Assembly (NCBI GenBank): GCA_037968995.1
Contig: JBBKWP010000178.1
Location: 1-64,000, forward strand
DNA length: 64,000 nt
Direction: 5' to 3'
Source: JAEXNA01 sp037968995
Lineage (GTDB): Bacteria; Vulcanimicrobiota; Xenobia; Xenobiales; JADMJV01
Of this stretch, positions 26,575 to 36,878 are shown piece by piece. The position numbers and the translations under genes are program-made. The notes beneath the pieces are model-generated. The model saw nothing but the letters and a program-made list of their open reading frames with translations. It was not told where the DNA came from and made no database searches. Numbering within the stretch: the stretch's first letter is position 1; every line of letters begins with the position of its first letter.

Positions 26575-29500
26575 TTGAACACGCCTTATCGTATCGCCGT
26601 TGTTGGCCTGGGTGGAGTTTTCCCGTCGGCGCCTAACGTGGATAAGTTCTGGGAGAATATTCTCTCAGGACTCGATGCCACGCAACACGTTCCCAACGAA
26701 CGTTGGCCCCACGATCCCGATTGGTTTCTCCGCCACGGGTCTGGGCCTGACGGAGTCCGTTCGTTGCGGGCCTGCTTGCTGCAAGACATACCGGAACCTC
26801 GCTCTTCTTTGAACGGGGAATCTCTCGATGTGCTCAGTAGATTGTCTCTGGTCGCCGCCGAGATGGCTCTCGATGATGCCAAAGGACGTCTTCCGAACCT
26901 TGATCGGGTGGCGACATTTCTGGCCTCTATCGCGCTCCCCACGGCCGAATCGTCCGAACTTTCTGAAGAAGTTTTCTTACCTCAGTTGGCTGGTAATCTC
27001 AGTCCTCGACCTAAGCCCCCTAAAGCTCCTGAAGTGCCACCTGTTTGGCGTCAAGTCACCGGGCGACCGGCTCAGGTGATCGCTCGGGTCCTGGGCTTGG
27101 GCGGACCGACGTTGACGCTTGACGCAGCCTGCGCTTCGTCGTTGTACGCGGTGAAGCTAGCCTGCGACGCGCTCGTTGACCATCGGGTCGACGCGGCCTT
27201 GGCCGGCGGCGTGAACCACGCCGATAGTCTTTACACCCAAGCCGGTTTCACCGCTTTGGGGGCGCTCAGCCCCACGGGGCGATGTTCGCCATTTGACCAT
27301 AAAGGCGATGGTCTGGTGGTCGGAGAAGGCGCGGGTTTATTGTTACTCAAGCGTCTCGAAGATGCCGTGGAGCAAGGTGACCGAATCTATGCCGTGATCC
27401 AAGGCATCGGACTCTCCAACGACGTGGGAGGAAGCTTGCTCGCGCCAGACTCCGAAGGACAACTGCGGGCCCTGCAGCTAGCCTACGCTCAAGCGGGATG
27501 GTCCCCTCAGGACGTTGGACTGGTGGAATGTCACGGAACTGGTACTCCGGTCGGCGACCGTACGGAGTTCGGTTCTTTGAGAGACTTCTGGCCCTCGGAG
27601 TCCAAGCAGTCCACCACCGTGCTCGGCTCCGTAAAGTCTCAGATCGGTCATCTTTTGACCGGAGCCGGGGCCGCCGGCTTGATCAAAGTCATCAAGGCCA
27701 TAGAGCACAGAACGTTGCCGCCTATGATCAACTTCGAATCGCCGTCTCCGGGGATCGATCTTAAGACGACACCATTTCGGGTCCTCAGCGAACCGTGCGC
27801 CTGGGAGGGGGACGGTCCCCTGCGCGCCGGCGTGTCCGCCTTCGGTTTTGGAGGCATCAACGGCCACGTGTTGTTGGAGGAGCCGAAGAACGTCGTAGCC
27901 GTTGAACCCTCGCCAAGCCGACCCGTCGAAGAGGTTGTGGTGACCGCTGTCGGTCTCAAGATCGGGCAAGCCCACGACGCTGAGCGCTTTCTTCTCGACC
28001 AGTTGACGGGGGAGAGCGCGGCGGCCCCTCGGCCTGCTGGGCGCTGGCCGGAAGTGGAATCGGAGACTTGGTCTGGGCTCGATGATATCTGGGGCGCTTA
28101 CTTGAGCGTGTTGGAGGTGGAGGCCGGTGAATTTCGTGTTCCCCCGCGAGACCTGCCTGAGATTCTTCTTCAGCAGTCGCTGCTTTTAGTGGCGGCGGCT
28201 CAGGCCACCCAAAAGAGTTCTTTGGGGCCGAAGGAGCGTTGCCGGACCAGCGGGGCCTTGATAGGTTTGAACCTAGATCTAGAGACCACGAATTTTCACC
28301 TGCGCTGGGGTCTGCCTCGAATGCTCGCCAAGTTGGGAGTCGGACCGGAGGAACTGACCTCAGAAGACATTGATACGCTTCGAGACGCCCTTTCACGCCC
28401 TCTTGACAGCACCCGTACCTTAGGAGCTTTGGGAAGTATTGTGGCCAGTCGAGCGGCCCGAGAATTCTCCTTAGGCGGACCGTCTTACGCCATCAGTTGT
28501 GGGGAACTCTCCGGGGTGAGAGCCTTTGAGATCGCTGTACGGGCTATCGAGCACGGGGAAATGAGCAGTTGCCTGGTGGGAGCCGTCGACTTGGCTGGAG
28601 ATCCCCGCTCGATGTGGGCTGAAGACAGTCTAGTAGGCTACGCCCGCGGCGGCGGTGCTCGTCCCTTCGACCGGGACGGAGCGGGTCCTACGGTCGCGGA
28701 GGGCGCGGTCGCCATGGTGCTCAAGAGCCGGAGCGCGGCGGTGGCCGACGGCGATAGGATTCTGGCGGTGGTCGAATCGGTCTCCTCGGCCTCGGGGAAG
28801 ACCTCTTTGTCGCGAGTTTTGGAGTCGCTGAAGGACCACCTCGAGGACCGCACGTTCGGCTATGTCGACGTCATGAGTCGCAGTCGTTCGAGCGAAGACG
28901 CGGAGTTTTTTCAACGGTGGGGCGAAGTTTTTGCTCGCAGCGATGATGAGGAGCGGCGTCCCACTGCTTTCGGTACGACGGTCGGCGGACTGGGACATTC
29001 GCAAGCCATGGCAGGTTTGCTGTCGATTTTCGCTTCCGTGATGAGCTTGGACTCCAAAACGATTCCGGGTGTCGCGGGGCTGCGCACGCCACTTCCGGTT
29101 CCAGAGGGCAGCTTTCTTCCCCGCGAGTCGGCCTTTTGGTGGCACGACCATCGGTCTGGTGCCCGTAGAGCGGCCAGCGTCGGGCAGGGGGTCGGCGGGG
29201 ACAGTTACGCCATAGCCTTGCGGGAAGATTCGCCACTGGGCTCTTCCCTGTTGCCCACCTTGCGACGGGACTCGCTTCCGGCGCAGGTGTTCTTATTTGC
29301 CGCCGATGAACTTTCTGAGCTTAGGGCCAAGGCGCTCGACCACAGCTCAAATTTAGGTAATTTGGCTCTCGCCTGGTACGAGCGGTCGGGAACGCGCGGC
29401 TCTGATTCGGCTCGAGGCGCCGTAGTGGCTCGAGACCGCGATGAGTTGATACGAAGCCTGGATCTCGTGGAGCGTTGCCATCTCGGGGAGAGTCCGGCCC

Positions 29501-32500
29501 TCGACGGCCAAGCGGGCGCTTTCTTTTCTCGAGAGGCGGTGGTGGGAGACACTGCCTGGGTTTTCCCTGGTTCTGGAAATCATTACCTCGGCATGGGCCG
29601 TGAGTTGGCTCTTCTCTTTCCCGACATCGCCTCCGCCGTCTGCGCCGAGGCCGAGACGAGCTTCCAGCAGTTCACACCTTGGCTCACCCAACCATTCGCG
29701 AGTGAGCGTGAGACGGGTTGGGAGAGCAGAGCTTTAAAGGCCATCGAACAGCATCCTCTGGCCCCGATCTTCAGTCAAGTAACTTTCGCCATTCTCGCCT
29801 CAAGAGTGCTCGGTCAGTTTATGCCGACTCCTCAGGCTGCCATCGGATACTCCTTGGGAGAGACCGCAGCCCTGTTCTCCTTAGGAGCCTGGACGGATCG
29901 CGACCGAATGTTTCTGCGGACCATGCAGTCTCCTCTCTTCACCCAAGAGCTCCGAGGAAAATTTCAAACAGCCCGGGCCGTCCTGGGACGCGATATGGGG
30001 ACCGACTTTCATTGGCGGGTGGCCGTAGTCAACCGTCCTCGAGCGGATGTGGAAGATGCTCTGACCAGCTTAGGGAGTGGGGACGTCTTCCTTTTGATCG
30101 TCAACACGCCCAATGAATGCGTGGTTGGCGGAGACGCTCCAGCCGTGCAGCTTTTGGTCGATAAACTCGCTTGTGAAGCTTTTAACTTAGAAGGGGTGCC
30201 CACCGTGCATTGCCCTCTGATGCACCCGGTGGCCCAATCTTATCACCAACTTCACGAACTGCCGACTCAGGCACCTCTGGGTGTCAAGTTCTACAACGCG
30301 TATCGTTGTCAGGCCTACGTCCCGGACTCGCAGAGCGCGGCGACTTCAATTACCGAGAACGCCCAGCATGGTTTTTCCTTTCCGGATGTCGTTCGGGCAT
30401 CGTATAGAGACGGAGTCCGAAAATTCCTCGAAATCGGCCCGGGCGGCTCGTGCGCGCGGATGATACGAAGCGTGCTCACTGGTGACCCGTTTTGGACCCG
30501 CTCATTGTCCTTGCCTAAAGAGAGCGGCGGAGAGGTGCTCGATCTCCTGAAACTGCTGGCGTCGGCGCACGTTCACGGAATTGAAGTCCGTCTTGACCCG
30601 CTTTACGCTCAAGGCGATAGATCTTTGTTCGAACCGAAAGTCCGGCCGAAGGTTCACGTTGATGTTGGCGCGACCCTGAGCCGCACTCTCATGAGACCCG
30701 TAGTACGCCGGTCGACGGCTGATCTGGTCACTCCGGCGAGTCCGCCGGCTATAGGTCCTAGTCCCACATCTCCCGTGTCGGTTCCGCAAGCAACACCTTC
30801 CCTAAAGGTCGTTGCGCCTTTGAAACCGACCTCAGTTCCACAACAACCCCCTGCCGGTCGTCACCGCGAAGTCGCTTCAGAGCGGACACCGGGCTCGGCT
30901 CAACGCGCTTTGGTCTGGAGAACGCCAGTCAAAGTGGCCCCCACTACTCTCACAAAGGATGGAATCGTTATGACTCAGAGACCCAGTCAAGTTGGACCAG
31001 CGGGCGATATGTTGACTCCCGTGATCGGGGTCCACCCCGACTATGACGGTGATGCCGGTGCGAGATTAGCGGCTTCTATTGTGGAGAGTACCCGGCAAAC
31101 GGCATTGGTTCACGAAGCCTATTTGGAAATGATGGAGAGCACCCGCCGTCAGATGGAAGGATTGCTCCAGGGCTTTCCCGTGGGCGCGGAGGCGACCAGT
31201 GGTCACCACGATCCATCGAACGCTGAACACCCTTGGGCCCGCTTGGATCCTCACTCTCCGAATTCCGTGATGAGGGGTGAGCGTCCCACTCGGCCCCATG
31301 TTCTTTTTGACCGCGAACTCTGCATGGAGTTCGCGATCGGCTCTATCGAGAAGGTGCTCGGACCAAAATTCGCTTCCGTCGACCGCCAGAGCGTGAGAGT
31401 TCGATTGCCCGACGAGCCTCTTATGCTTTGCGATCGGATCTTAGAACTCGAAGGCGAGGCGGGCTCTTTGGGGAGCGGGCGTTTGGTGACGGAGCACGAT
31501 GTGTTTCCGGAAAGCTGGTATCTCGACCACGACAGAGCACCGGTCTGCATCTCGGTGGAAGCGGGCCAAGCCGACCTCTTCTTGTGCTCCTACCTCGGAA
31601 TCGATTTGGCGACCGCCGGCACAAGGGTCTATCGTCTGCTGGACGCCTCGGTCTCCTTCTCTCGTGGACTTCCGCGGCCCGGTGAAACAGTAACTTATGA
31701 TATTCGTATCGATCGCTTTGTTCGACAGGGCGAAGTCTATCTTTTCTTCTTCGAGTATGACGGAACCATCGATGGACAGCCGTTCATAAGTATGCGCAAA
31801 GGCTGTGCCGGATTTCACACCTATGAAGAGATCGCCGGGTCCGGAGGCATCGTGCTGAACAGACTGGAGCGACAACCGGCCGCCGGCAAAGCTCCGGCCA
31901 ACTGGCTCCCTCCAGCACCTTTTCCTCACGGCTTACAAAACGCGGAGTCTTACAGTGATGCGCAAGTCCAGGCTTTCCGTCGTCGCGACCTAGTGGGATG
32001 TTTTGGCCAACACTTCTCGGGTTTGCCGCTGCGACGACCGTACGGGCTGCCTGAAGGCCGTATGAAGCTCTTTGATCGTGTCCTGAAACTGGAGCCTCAA
32101 GGTGGCAGATTCGGCTTGGGAAGGATCGAAGCGGAAGCGGATATTCATCCCGACGACTGGTTTTTGACGTGTCACTTCAAGGACGACATGGTGATGCCCG
32201 GAACCTTAATGTACGAATGCTGTGCCCACACCTTACGTTTTCTATTGGCTCGCTTCGGTTGGCTCGCGGAAGAGTCCGCGGTGGCTTTTGAGCCGATCTT
32301 GAACAAACCGGCTATTCTGAAGTGTCGCGGACCTGTTCATGCCGGAACCCAAAAAGTTCTCTATCAGGTAGATATCAAAGAGGTGGGATTTGGTCCGGAA
32401 CCCTATGTGGTGGCGGACGCGTTGATGTTTGGGGACGGTAAAGCCATCGTCCGGTTCGTGGACATGTCCATGAAGTTGACCGGGATTCAGAAGTCCGACA

Positions 32501-33693
32501 TTGAGGCACTTTGGGCCGGAGGGGTCTCCTCGGCGCCGGTTCCCACTCCTGTCGCCGCGCTTTTCGACAAAGAGAGCATCATGCAGTACTCCAACGGCAG
32601 GCCGTCGCTGGCGTTCGGTCCGGAGTACACGATGTTCGACAACGAGCGTCGGCTCGCCAGACTCCCTGGACCTCCTTACCAGTTCATGGATCGAGTGGTT
32701 GAGGTGAATCAACCCAAGTTCGTACTCCAGGCCGGTGATTGGATTGAGGCTCAATACGACGTCCCTCCGGACGAATGGTATTTTCAGGCCAATCGCCAAG
32801 ACTCCATGGCTTACTGCATTCTCTTAGAAGCGGCCTTGCAGCCTTGCGGTTGGCTCGCGGCTTATTGCGGTTCGGCGTTGCGCTCGACGACGGACGTCCA
32901 ATTTCGAAATCTGGGCGGTACCGCCACTCAGCATAAGGAACTCTTTCCGGGGATCGGGACGATTCGGATGCGGGTCAAGATGACGGAGGTCTCCGAAGCC
33001 GGCGGTATGATCATCGAGAACTTCGCTATGGAGGTTTACTCGGGCGATGAATTGATCTTCGAGGGCACCACATACTTTGGATTCTTTTCAGCGGCGGCTT
33101 TGGCCACTCAACTTGGAGTTCGCGATGCGGCGAAACGCACATATGTGCCGACCGAGGCTGAACTTGCCCAAGGGCGAGTCGTCCCTTTTCCAGTTCTTCA
33201 CCCGATGAGGCCTGAGGACCCAATCTACGAAGCGGGGGCAACGGCGAGTTTGCCGGCTAAGGCCTTATTGATGATGGACCAGGTGGATCTCTTCTTACCC
33301 GATAGCGGGTCGGCTGGACTTGGGTTCATTCAAGGTAGCAAGTTGGTAGATCCTGACGAGTGGTTTTTTAAAGCGCACTTCTATCAAGATCCTGTATGGC
33401 CAGGATCTTTAGGGTTGGAGGCTTTCTTGCAACTCCTCAAATATGCGGCGCTGCATTACTGGCCACATCTCGCGAACACTCATCGCTTTGAACCGGTGGT
33501 GATCGGACTGCCTCACACCTGGGCCTATCGTGGACAAGTCATTCCTAAGAATAAGAAGGTGGTGGTCGATCTTTCGATCACACGTCGCGAAAATGGGTCG
33601 TCTCCGATTCTTTTGGGGCAAGGCTTCTTGAGAGTCGATGGTACGCCGATCTACGAAATGACCGATTTCGGTTTGCGTCTTGTTCCGGTATAG
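26575..33693 (+). CDS. pfaC: PfaC-type PUFA synthase: KS-CLF-AT-(DH)x4
   Basis: 2372 residues from TTG 26575, behind GAAGGA at 6 bases. Domains: active ketosynthase (~5-450; LTLDAACASSL, Cys186; ECHGTGT); chain-length factor (~455-890), where the Cys position is Glu644 (AISCGELSG); acyltransferase (~1000-1300; AWVFPGSGNHYLGMG, GYSLGE with Ser1093) like PfaB or the AT of myxobacterial Pfa3; Pro-rich linker; helical VHEAYLEMMES segment; four FabA-like hot-dog domains. Domain 2 (TCHFKDDMVMPGT, His1867) and domain 4 (KAHFYQDPVWPGS, His2268) keep the catalytic His. Domain 1 (WYLDHDRAPV) and domain 3 (WYFQANRQDS) do not, so they pair as two double hot dogs. No thioesterase or AGPAT domain follows, so product release must be by another protein. 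Confidence 0.95.
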   Translation: MNTPYRIAVVGLGGVFPSAPNVDKFWENILSGLDATQHVPNERWPHDPDWFLRHGSGPDGVRSLRACLLQDIPEPRSSLNGESLDVLSRLSLVAAEMALDDAKGRLPNLDRVATFLASIALPTAESSELSEEVFLPQLAGNLSPRPKPPKAPEVPPVWRQVTGRPAQVIARVLGLGGPTLTLDAACASSLYAVKLACDALVDHRVDAALAGGVNHADSLYTQAGFTALGALSPTGRCSPFDHKGDGLVVGEGAGLLLLKRLEDAVEQGDRIYAVIQGIGLSNDVGGSLLAPDSEGQLRALQLAYAQAGWSPQDVGLVECHGTGTPVGDRTEFGSLRDFWPSESKQSTTVLGSVKSQIGHLLTGAGAAGLIKVIKAIEHRTLPPMINFESPSPGIDLKTTPFRVLSEPCAWEGDGPLRAGVSAFGFGGINGHVLLEEPKNVVAVEPSPSRPVEEVVVTAVGLKIGQAHDAERFLLDQLTGESAAAPRPAGRWPEVESETWSGLDDIWGAYLSVLEVEAGEFRVPPRDLPEILLQQSLLLVAAAQATQKSSLGPKERCRTSGALIGLNLDLETTNFHLRWGLPRMLAKLGVGPEELTSEDIDTLRDALSRPLDSTRTLGALGSIVASRAAREFSLGGPSYAISCGELSGVRAFEIAVRAIEHGEMSSCLVGAVDLAGDPRSMWAEDSLVGYARGGGARPFDRDGAGPTVAEGAVAMVLKSRSAAVADGDRILAVVESVSSASGKTSLSRVLESLKDHLEDRTFGYVDVMSRSRSSEDAEFFQRWGEVFARSDDEERRPTAFGTTVGGLGHSQAMAGLLSIFASVMSLDSKTIPGVAGLRTPLPVPEGSFLPRESAFWWHDHRSGARRAASVGQGVGGDSYAIALREDSPLGSSLLPTLRRDSLPAQVFLFAADELSELRAKALDHSSNLGNLALAWYERSGTRGSDSARGAVVARDRDELIRSLDLVERCHLGESPALDGQAGAFFSREAVVGDTAWVFPGSGNHYLGMGRELALLFPDIASAVCAEAETSFQQFTPWLTQPFASERETGWESRALKAIEQHPLAPIFSQVTFAILASRVLGQFMPTPQAAIGYSLGETAALFSLGAWTDRDRMFLRTMQSPLFTQELRGKFQTARAVLGRDMGTDFHWRVAVVNRPRADVEDALTSLGSGDVFLLIVNTPNECVVGGDAPAVQLLVDKLACEAFNLEGVPTVHCPLMHPVAQSYHQLHELPTQAPLGVKFYNAYRCQAYVPDSQSAATSITENAQHGFSFPDVVRASYRDGVRKFLEIGPGGSCARMIRSVLTGDPFWTRSLSLPKESGGEVLDLLKLLASAHVHGIEVRLDPLYAQGDRSLFEPKVRPKVHVDVGATLSRTLMRPVVRRSTADLVTPASPPAIGPSPTSPVSVPQATPSLKVVAPLKPTSVPQQPPAGRHREVASERTPGSAQRALVWRTPVKVAPTTLTKDGIVMTQRPSQVGPAGDMLTPVIGVHPDYDGDAGARLAASIVESTRQTALVHEAYLEMMESTRRQMEGLLQGFPVGAEATSGHHDPSNAEHPWARLDPHSPNSVMRGERPTRPHVLFDRELCMEFAIGSIEKVLGPKFASVDRQSVRVRLPDEPLMLCDRILELEGEAGSLGSGRLVTEHDVFPESWYLDHDRAPVCISVEAGQADLFLCSYLGIDLATAGTRVYRLLDASVSFSRGLPRPGETVTYDIRIDRFVRQGEVYLFFFEYDGTIDGQPFISMRKGCAGFHTYEEIAGSGGIVLNRLERQPAAGKAPANWLPPAPFPHGLQNAESYSDAQVQAFRRRDLVGCFGQHFSGLPLRRPYGLPEGRMKLFDRVLKLEPQGGRFGLGRIEAEADIHPDDWFLTCHFKDDMVMPGTLMYECCAHTLRFLLARFGWLAEESAVAFEPILNKPAILKCRGPVHAGTQKVLYQVDIKEVGFGPEPYVVADALMFGDGKAIVRFVDMSMKLTGIQKSDIEALWAGGVSSAPVPTPVAALFDKESIMQYSNGRPSLAFGPEYTMFDNERRLARLPGPPYQFMDRVVEVNQPKFVLQAGDWIEAQYDVPPDEWYFQANRQDSMAYCILLEAALQPCGWLAAYCGSALRSTTDVQFRNLGGTATQHKELFPGIGTIRMRVKMTEVSEAGGMIIENFAMEVYSGDELIFEGTTYFGFFSAAALATQLGVRDAAKRTYVPTEAELAQGRVVPFPVLHPMRPEDPIYEAGATASLPAKALLMMDQVDLFLPDSGSAGLGFIQGSKLVDPDEWFFKAHFYQDPVWPGSLGLEAFLQLLKYAALHYWPHLANTHRFEPVVIGLPHTWAYRGQVIPKNKKVVVDLSITRRENGSSPILLGQGFLRVDGTPIYEMTDFGLRLVPV

Positions 33694-33761
33694 GGGACCC
33701 CACGCCACAGAGCTTGTTCGAGTCGAGGGATTTCCTTGTCTAGAGGAGAACCCCAGGTAAA

Positions 33762-33815
33762 ATGTCAGAGGCCAAAGTTTTGAATACGATCCTCCCTAGA
33801 AACCGAGTGGTGTAA
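33762..33815 (+). CDS. Possible 17-residue leader peptide ORF
   Basis: An ATG at 33762 opens a 17-codon frame, MSEAKVLNTILPRNRVV, ending in TAA at 33813-33815. The next base is the GTG start of the 1020-residue protein. It is preceded by AGGAGA and CCCAGG, a better ribosome site than the big gene has. It may act as a coupling or leader peptide for the downstream gene. It is very short, so chance cannot be excluded. Confidence 0.3.
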   Translation: MSEAKVLNTILPRNRVV

Positions 33816-36800
33816 GTGGCGACGGAAGAAGCACTCACAGCCAAGGAACTTGGTGTTCCCAGTCTTCCTACCGGCTCGCCGTCTCATCTTGAGCATCTCT
33901 TGGATGAGTTGAATGAATCTCTGGATCTCGATGCGCCGGGGACCTCATTGCGCGTACTCAAGAGAGCGTTCGGGTTTCTAGCGGCTTATTTCGCGGACTT
34001 GACCCAGGGTGTCAGTTCGGTGTTTGGAGAGTTGACCTTCAACTATACGGATCGTGGGGACGCCGTGGAGTCGGTGGAAGCTATCCGGACCGGAATCACG
34101 TTTCTCAACAGTGACGCGCCACAAGACCTACCAGAAGTACGATGTCTGGTCGACGTTTTTTATGAGAACGGTGCGGGTCGCAAGTTCGCCAGGCTGCTAG
34201 AGATTGACGGCAAGCCCCGACGCGGCACAATGACGCTGGAAAAGTTCATTACGGCTCAGATCCCAGTTCGTAAGAAGTGCGTTCAAGAGGTCCGTCACTA
34301 CATCCCTTATTTGCGGGAATGGCTTGAAGCCTCAGCACCACTTTTCGCCAACGCGGCGATCCTCTCCGAACGAACGTCCTTGCAAGGGTATCAAACGCTT
34401 AAAATTCAGCTTGGGAAGCAGAACCTTGAAGTCGGCAAACGGATCGAAGTTTCGGCCTGCCCGCTCTGTATACCGGAAAAAGAGATCGACGTACCGTTGT
34501 CGCTTTATGAGCGTCCGGTTTACTTTTTCGTACCCCAAAAAGCTCCGAAGTTTTTAGCGGATATTTTAGAACGTCTAGACGCTGCCATGAAGGCCGAAGA
34601 TGCCGTGGCGGGCTGCCTTGAGCTTCGCAACGCGTTGGAGTTTCTGCTCAGATATTTTGCCGCTGTTTCAACCAAGGTTTGCGAGGACTTGTCCGCACTT
34701 CCCAAGGCGGCCGAAGTTTTGATCGATTCCAGTCAGTCGATCTCCGCAGGCGAGAAGCTGTTGAACCTCTGCTTGGACGCGCTGAAGACAAAACCCGACT
34801 CCCTGGCCGCCAAGACCGTGATCGGAATTTTCTACCGTCGCAACGAGCACTTCGAGTTCGTTCCACGTTGGCATACGGAGATTTTGGCTTTGAACGGTCA
34901 GCTTTCAGGCTGGTGTCAATTGGAGCCCGGCTACGGCGAACTAGAAGATCCTGAAGTCTGCAAGGTCGAATTTGAGAAGCACGTTCCCACCCTCCGGGAA
35001 TGGTTGGTGGCTTTGGGCGGCTACTTGCAGAGTACGGAACACTTTTTCAACGAGCCGAAGAAGGATGGGTACGTCGAGTTCAGTCTCCGGATCGGTGACC
35101 GCTTCGTAGAGATTGGAGAGCCGGGCTATGTCCTCTGGCTCAACAACCCCCGTCCTGAAGGGGAAACGGTCGAGATCGAGTCAGGTATGGCCGCTAAGCC
35201 TCTGATTCGCGAGTCTATCGAGATCCCTAAAGGCACTCCTAAGGTGCTCAAGCGTATCTTGACCCGAATGGATATCTATCTTCGTCTCGGCGATCCGATC
35301 GAGTCGTGTGTCTCGCTGCGTGACGCCTTGGACTATCTGACTCGATACTTCGCCGGAGTCGCGGCCGCGGCGTTTCGTCAACTCGGGACTCTGCCCCCCG
35401 AAGCCGAGCGCTTGGCCCAGCAGAGTTTGTCGATTCACGACTGTGAAAAACTTCTCATTTTGGCCCTTCGCTCCATCGGACACGAGTCCGACGAGAAACT
35501 CGGGTTAGCCGTGCGCAACGTCTTCTATTATGTCGAAGATTTCTCGCAGTCTGAGAAGCCGACCGGTGCGCATTCGCGCCTCTTGGCTTTGGACGCTGAC
35601 CCATCGAGTAAGATGCAGAACTTGGCCGAATTCTGCTCGCTGAGGGCCGGCGAAGGCGTGTTGAGTCATCCCGCGCGCTCCAAGCGCGAGTTGGAAAGAT
35701 TTCTTCCGATGCTGGGCGACTGGCTGTCCATGGCCGGACCGTTCTTGAAGGAAGCTAAGCATCACGAAGAGCCTCCGGAAGAAGACGGAAAGACCGAGTT
35801 GGTCATCGAGTACGGGGACTTCTACCTCGAGTTGGTGGAACCTGATTATACCTTTTATATTCGTCCGGGCGCCGACGAGGTTCCGGATATTGAGGCTCCC
35901 GAACTGCCGCCTCCCGACATGGTCTTTGATGAAGACTTGGTGGATGAACCGGTTCGCAAGAAAAGTCCTGAGGAGGCGTCTAGAGAACGACCGTTTCTGG
36001 TCCATCGCGTGGATCTTATCGGACCTCGACCCAACTCAAAGGGCAAGAAGTGTGAGGCCGGCTATATTATTCTGACCAACGCCGGCGGAGGCACTCTTTC
36101 TGGAAATGCTGTGTCCACCCATGACGCTCTAGAGGTTGAACCGGCTCGTTTTCGTGGCAATAAAGTTCAGCTCTCTTACTGGGTGGACACAGAAGATCTC
36201 CCCACCACTCACGAAGTGTTCATTCTCTTAAAGACTGCCCAAGAAGAGCGTTCCATCTCGGTTTATGAGATGATCGGTCAGGCAAGAGCCAAGCCGATCA
36301 GTGCCAAAATGGGGACAGCGAGGCTTCTTATGCCCTTGGTGTTCTGGTTGGCTGCTCTCATCGGGGCCTTCCAGGGCCTGTCTTACTATATCGACTCGGT
36401 TCTGTTGGAGGAGGTCGGGCGAGGTTATGAGAGCCTTCGCTTGATGCTCGATGCTCCTGAAGCGTACTCGAAGGTCTCCGTTTGGCCTCAGGCGTTAGGC
36501 TATCTCTATCTCTTTATAGCGGGGATTATCCCGGTCTTAGTCGCCAGAGCCTATCGCAAGATGCCGCCGAGTACCCAAGAGTCTCTCGTGACATCTCGCA
36601 AGGTGATCATGCTCTTGCCGTCCGTCATCGTCGGACTGTTCATGTTTACCCCCGTTCTGTCGAACAATCTTTCTAACGATTCTGATTTCGGAGCTATGGA
36701 CTACTATGGCCTGTATCTCTATTTCATCGGCCTGAACCTTGCTTCAACTTATTATCAGGAGATGTCACTGACTCAAAAGATCGATGACCTCTTCTTCAAT

Positions 36801-36878
36801 CCGCCGGTACGAACAGCCGTTACCGTTGTGGCTTGGTTCGTCTTTTTTAGTACGATTTTGCTGGGAGTGACCGGATGA
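33816..36878 (+). CDS. Unknown triplicated-repeat protein with C-terminal membrane domain
   Basis: 1020 residues; I do not recognise a named family. Three copies of a ~225-residue unit begin near residues 22, 244 and 475. Each has a helical part (e.g. CLELRNALEFLLRYFAAV and CVSLRDALDYLTRYFAGV), a cysteine-containing middle and a closing beta part (e.g. VEFSLRIGDRFVEIGEPGY). A linker rich in Pro and acidic residues (~690-730) leads to a beta-domain (~735-825), then about five membrane helices (from residue ~838; LLMPLVFWLAALIGAF first). GTG start at 33816; the stop overlaps oleB by ATGA. Placed between the PUFA synthase and OleBCD, it may scaffold them on the membrane; that is inference. No catalytic motif seen. 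Confidence 0.8.
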   Translation: MATEEALTAKELGVPSLPTGSPSHLEHLLDELNESLDLDAPGTSLRVLKRAFGFLAAYFADLTQGVSSVFGELTFNYTDRGDAVESVEAIRTGITFLNSDAPQDLPEVRCLVDVFYENGAGRKFARLLEIDGKPRRGTMTLEKFITAQIPVRKKCVQEVRHYIPYLREWLEASAPLFANAAILSERTSLQGYQTLKIQLGKQNLEVGKRIEVSACPLCIPEKEIDVPLSLYERPVYFFVPQKAPKFLADILERLDAAMKAEDAVAGCLELRNALEFLLRYFAAVSTKVCEDLSALPKAAEVLIDSSQSISAGEKLLNLCLDALKTKPDSLAAKTVIGIFYRRNEHFEFVPRWHTEILALNGQLSGWCQLEPGYGELEDPEVCKVEFEKHVPTLREWLVALGGYLQSTEHFFNEPKKDGYVEFSLRIGDRFVEIGEPGYVLWLNNPRPEGETVEIESGMAAKPLIRESIEIPKGTPKVLKRILTRMDIYLRLGDPIESCVSLRDALDYLTRYFAGVAAAAFRQLGTLPPEAERLAQQSLSIHDCEKLLILALRSIGHESDEKLGLAVRNVFYYVEDFSQSEKPTGAHSRLLALDADPSSKMQNLAEFCSLRAGEGVLSHPARSKRELERFLPMLGDWLSMAGPFLKEAKHHEEPPEEDGKTELVIEYGDFYLELVEPDYTFYIRPGADEVPDIEAPELPPPDMVFDEDLVDEPVRKKSPEEASRERPFLVHRVDLIGPRPNSKGKKCEAGYIILTNAGGGTLSGNAVSTHDALEVEPARFRGNKVQLSYWVDTEDLPTTHEVFILLKTAQEERSISVYEMIGQARAKPISAKMGTARLLMPLVFWLAALIGAFQGLSYYIDSVLLEEVGRGYESLRLMLDAPEAYSKVSVWPQALGYLYLFIAGIIPVLVARAYRKMPPSTQESLVTSRKVIMLLPSVIVGLFMFTPVLSNNLSNDSDFGAMDYYGLYLYFIGLNLASTYYQEMSLTQKIDDLFFNPPVRTAVTVVAWFVFFSTILLGVTG

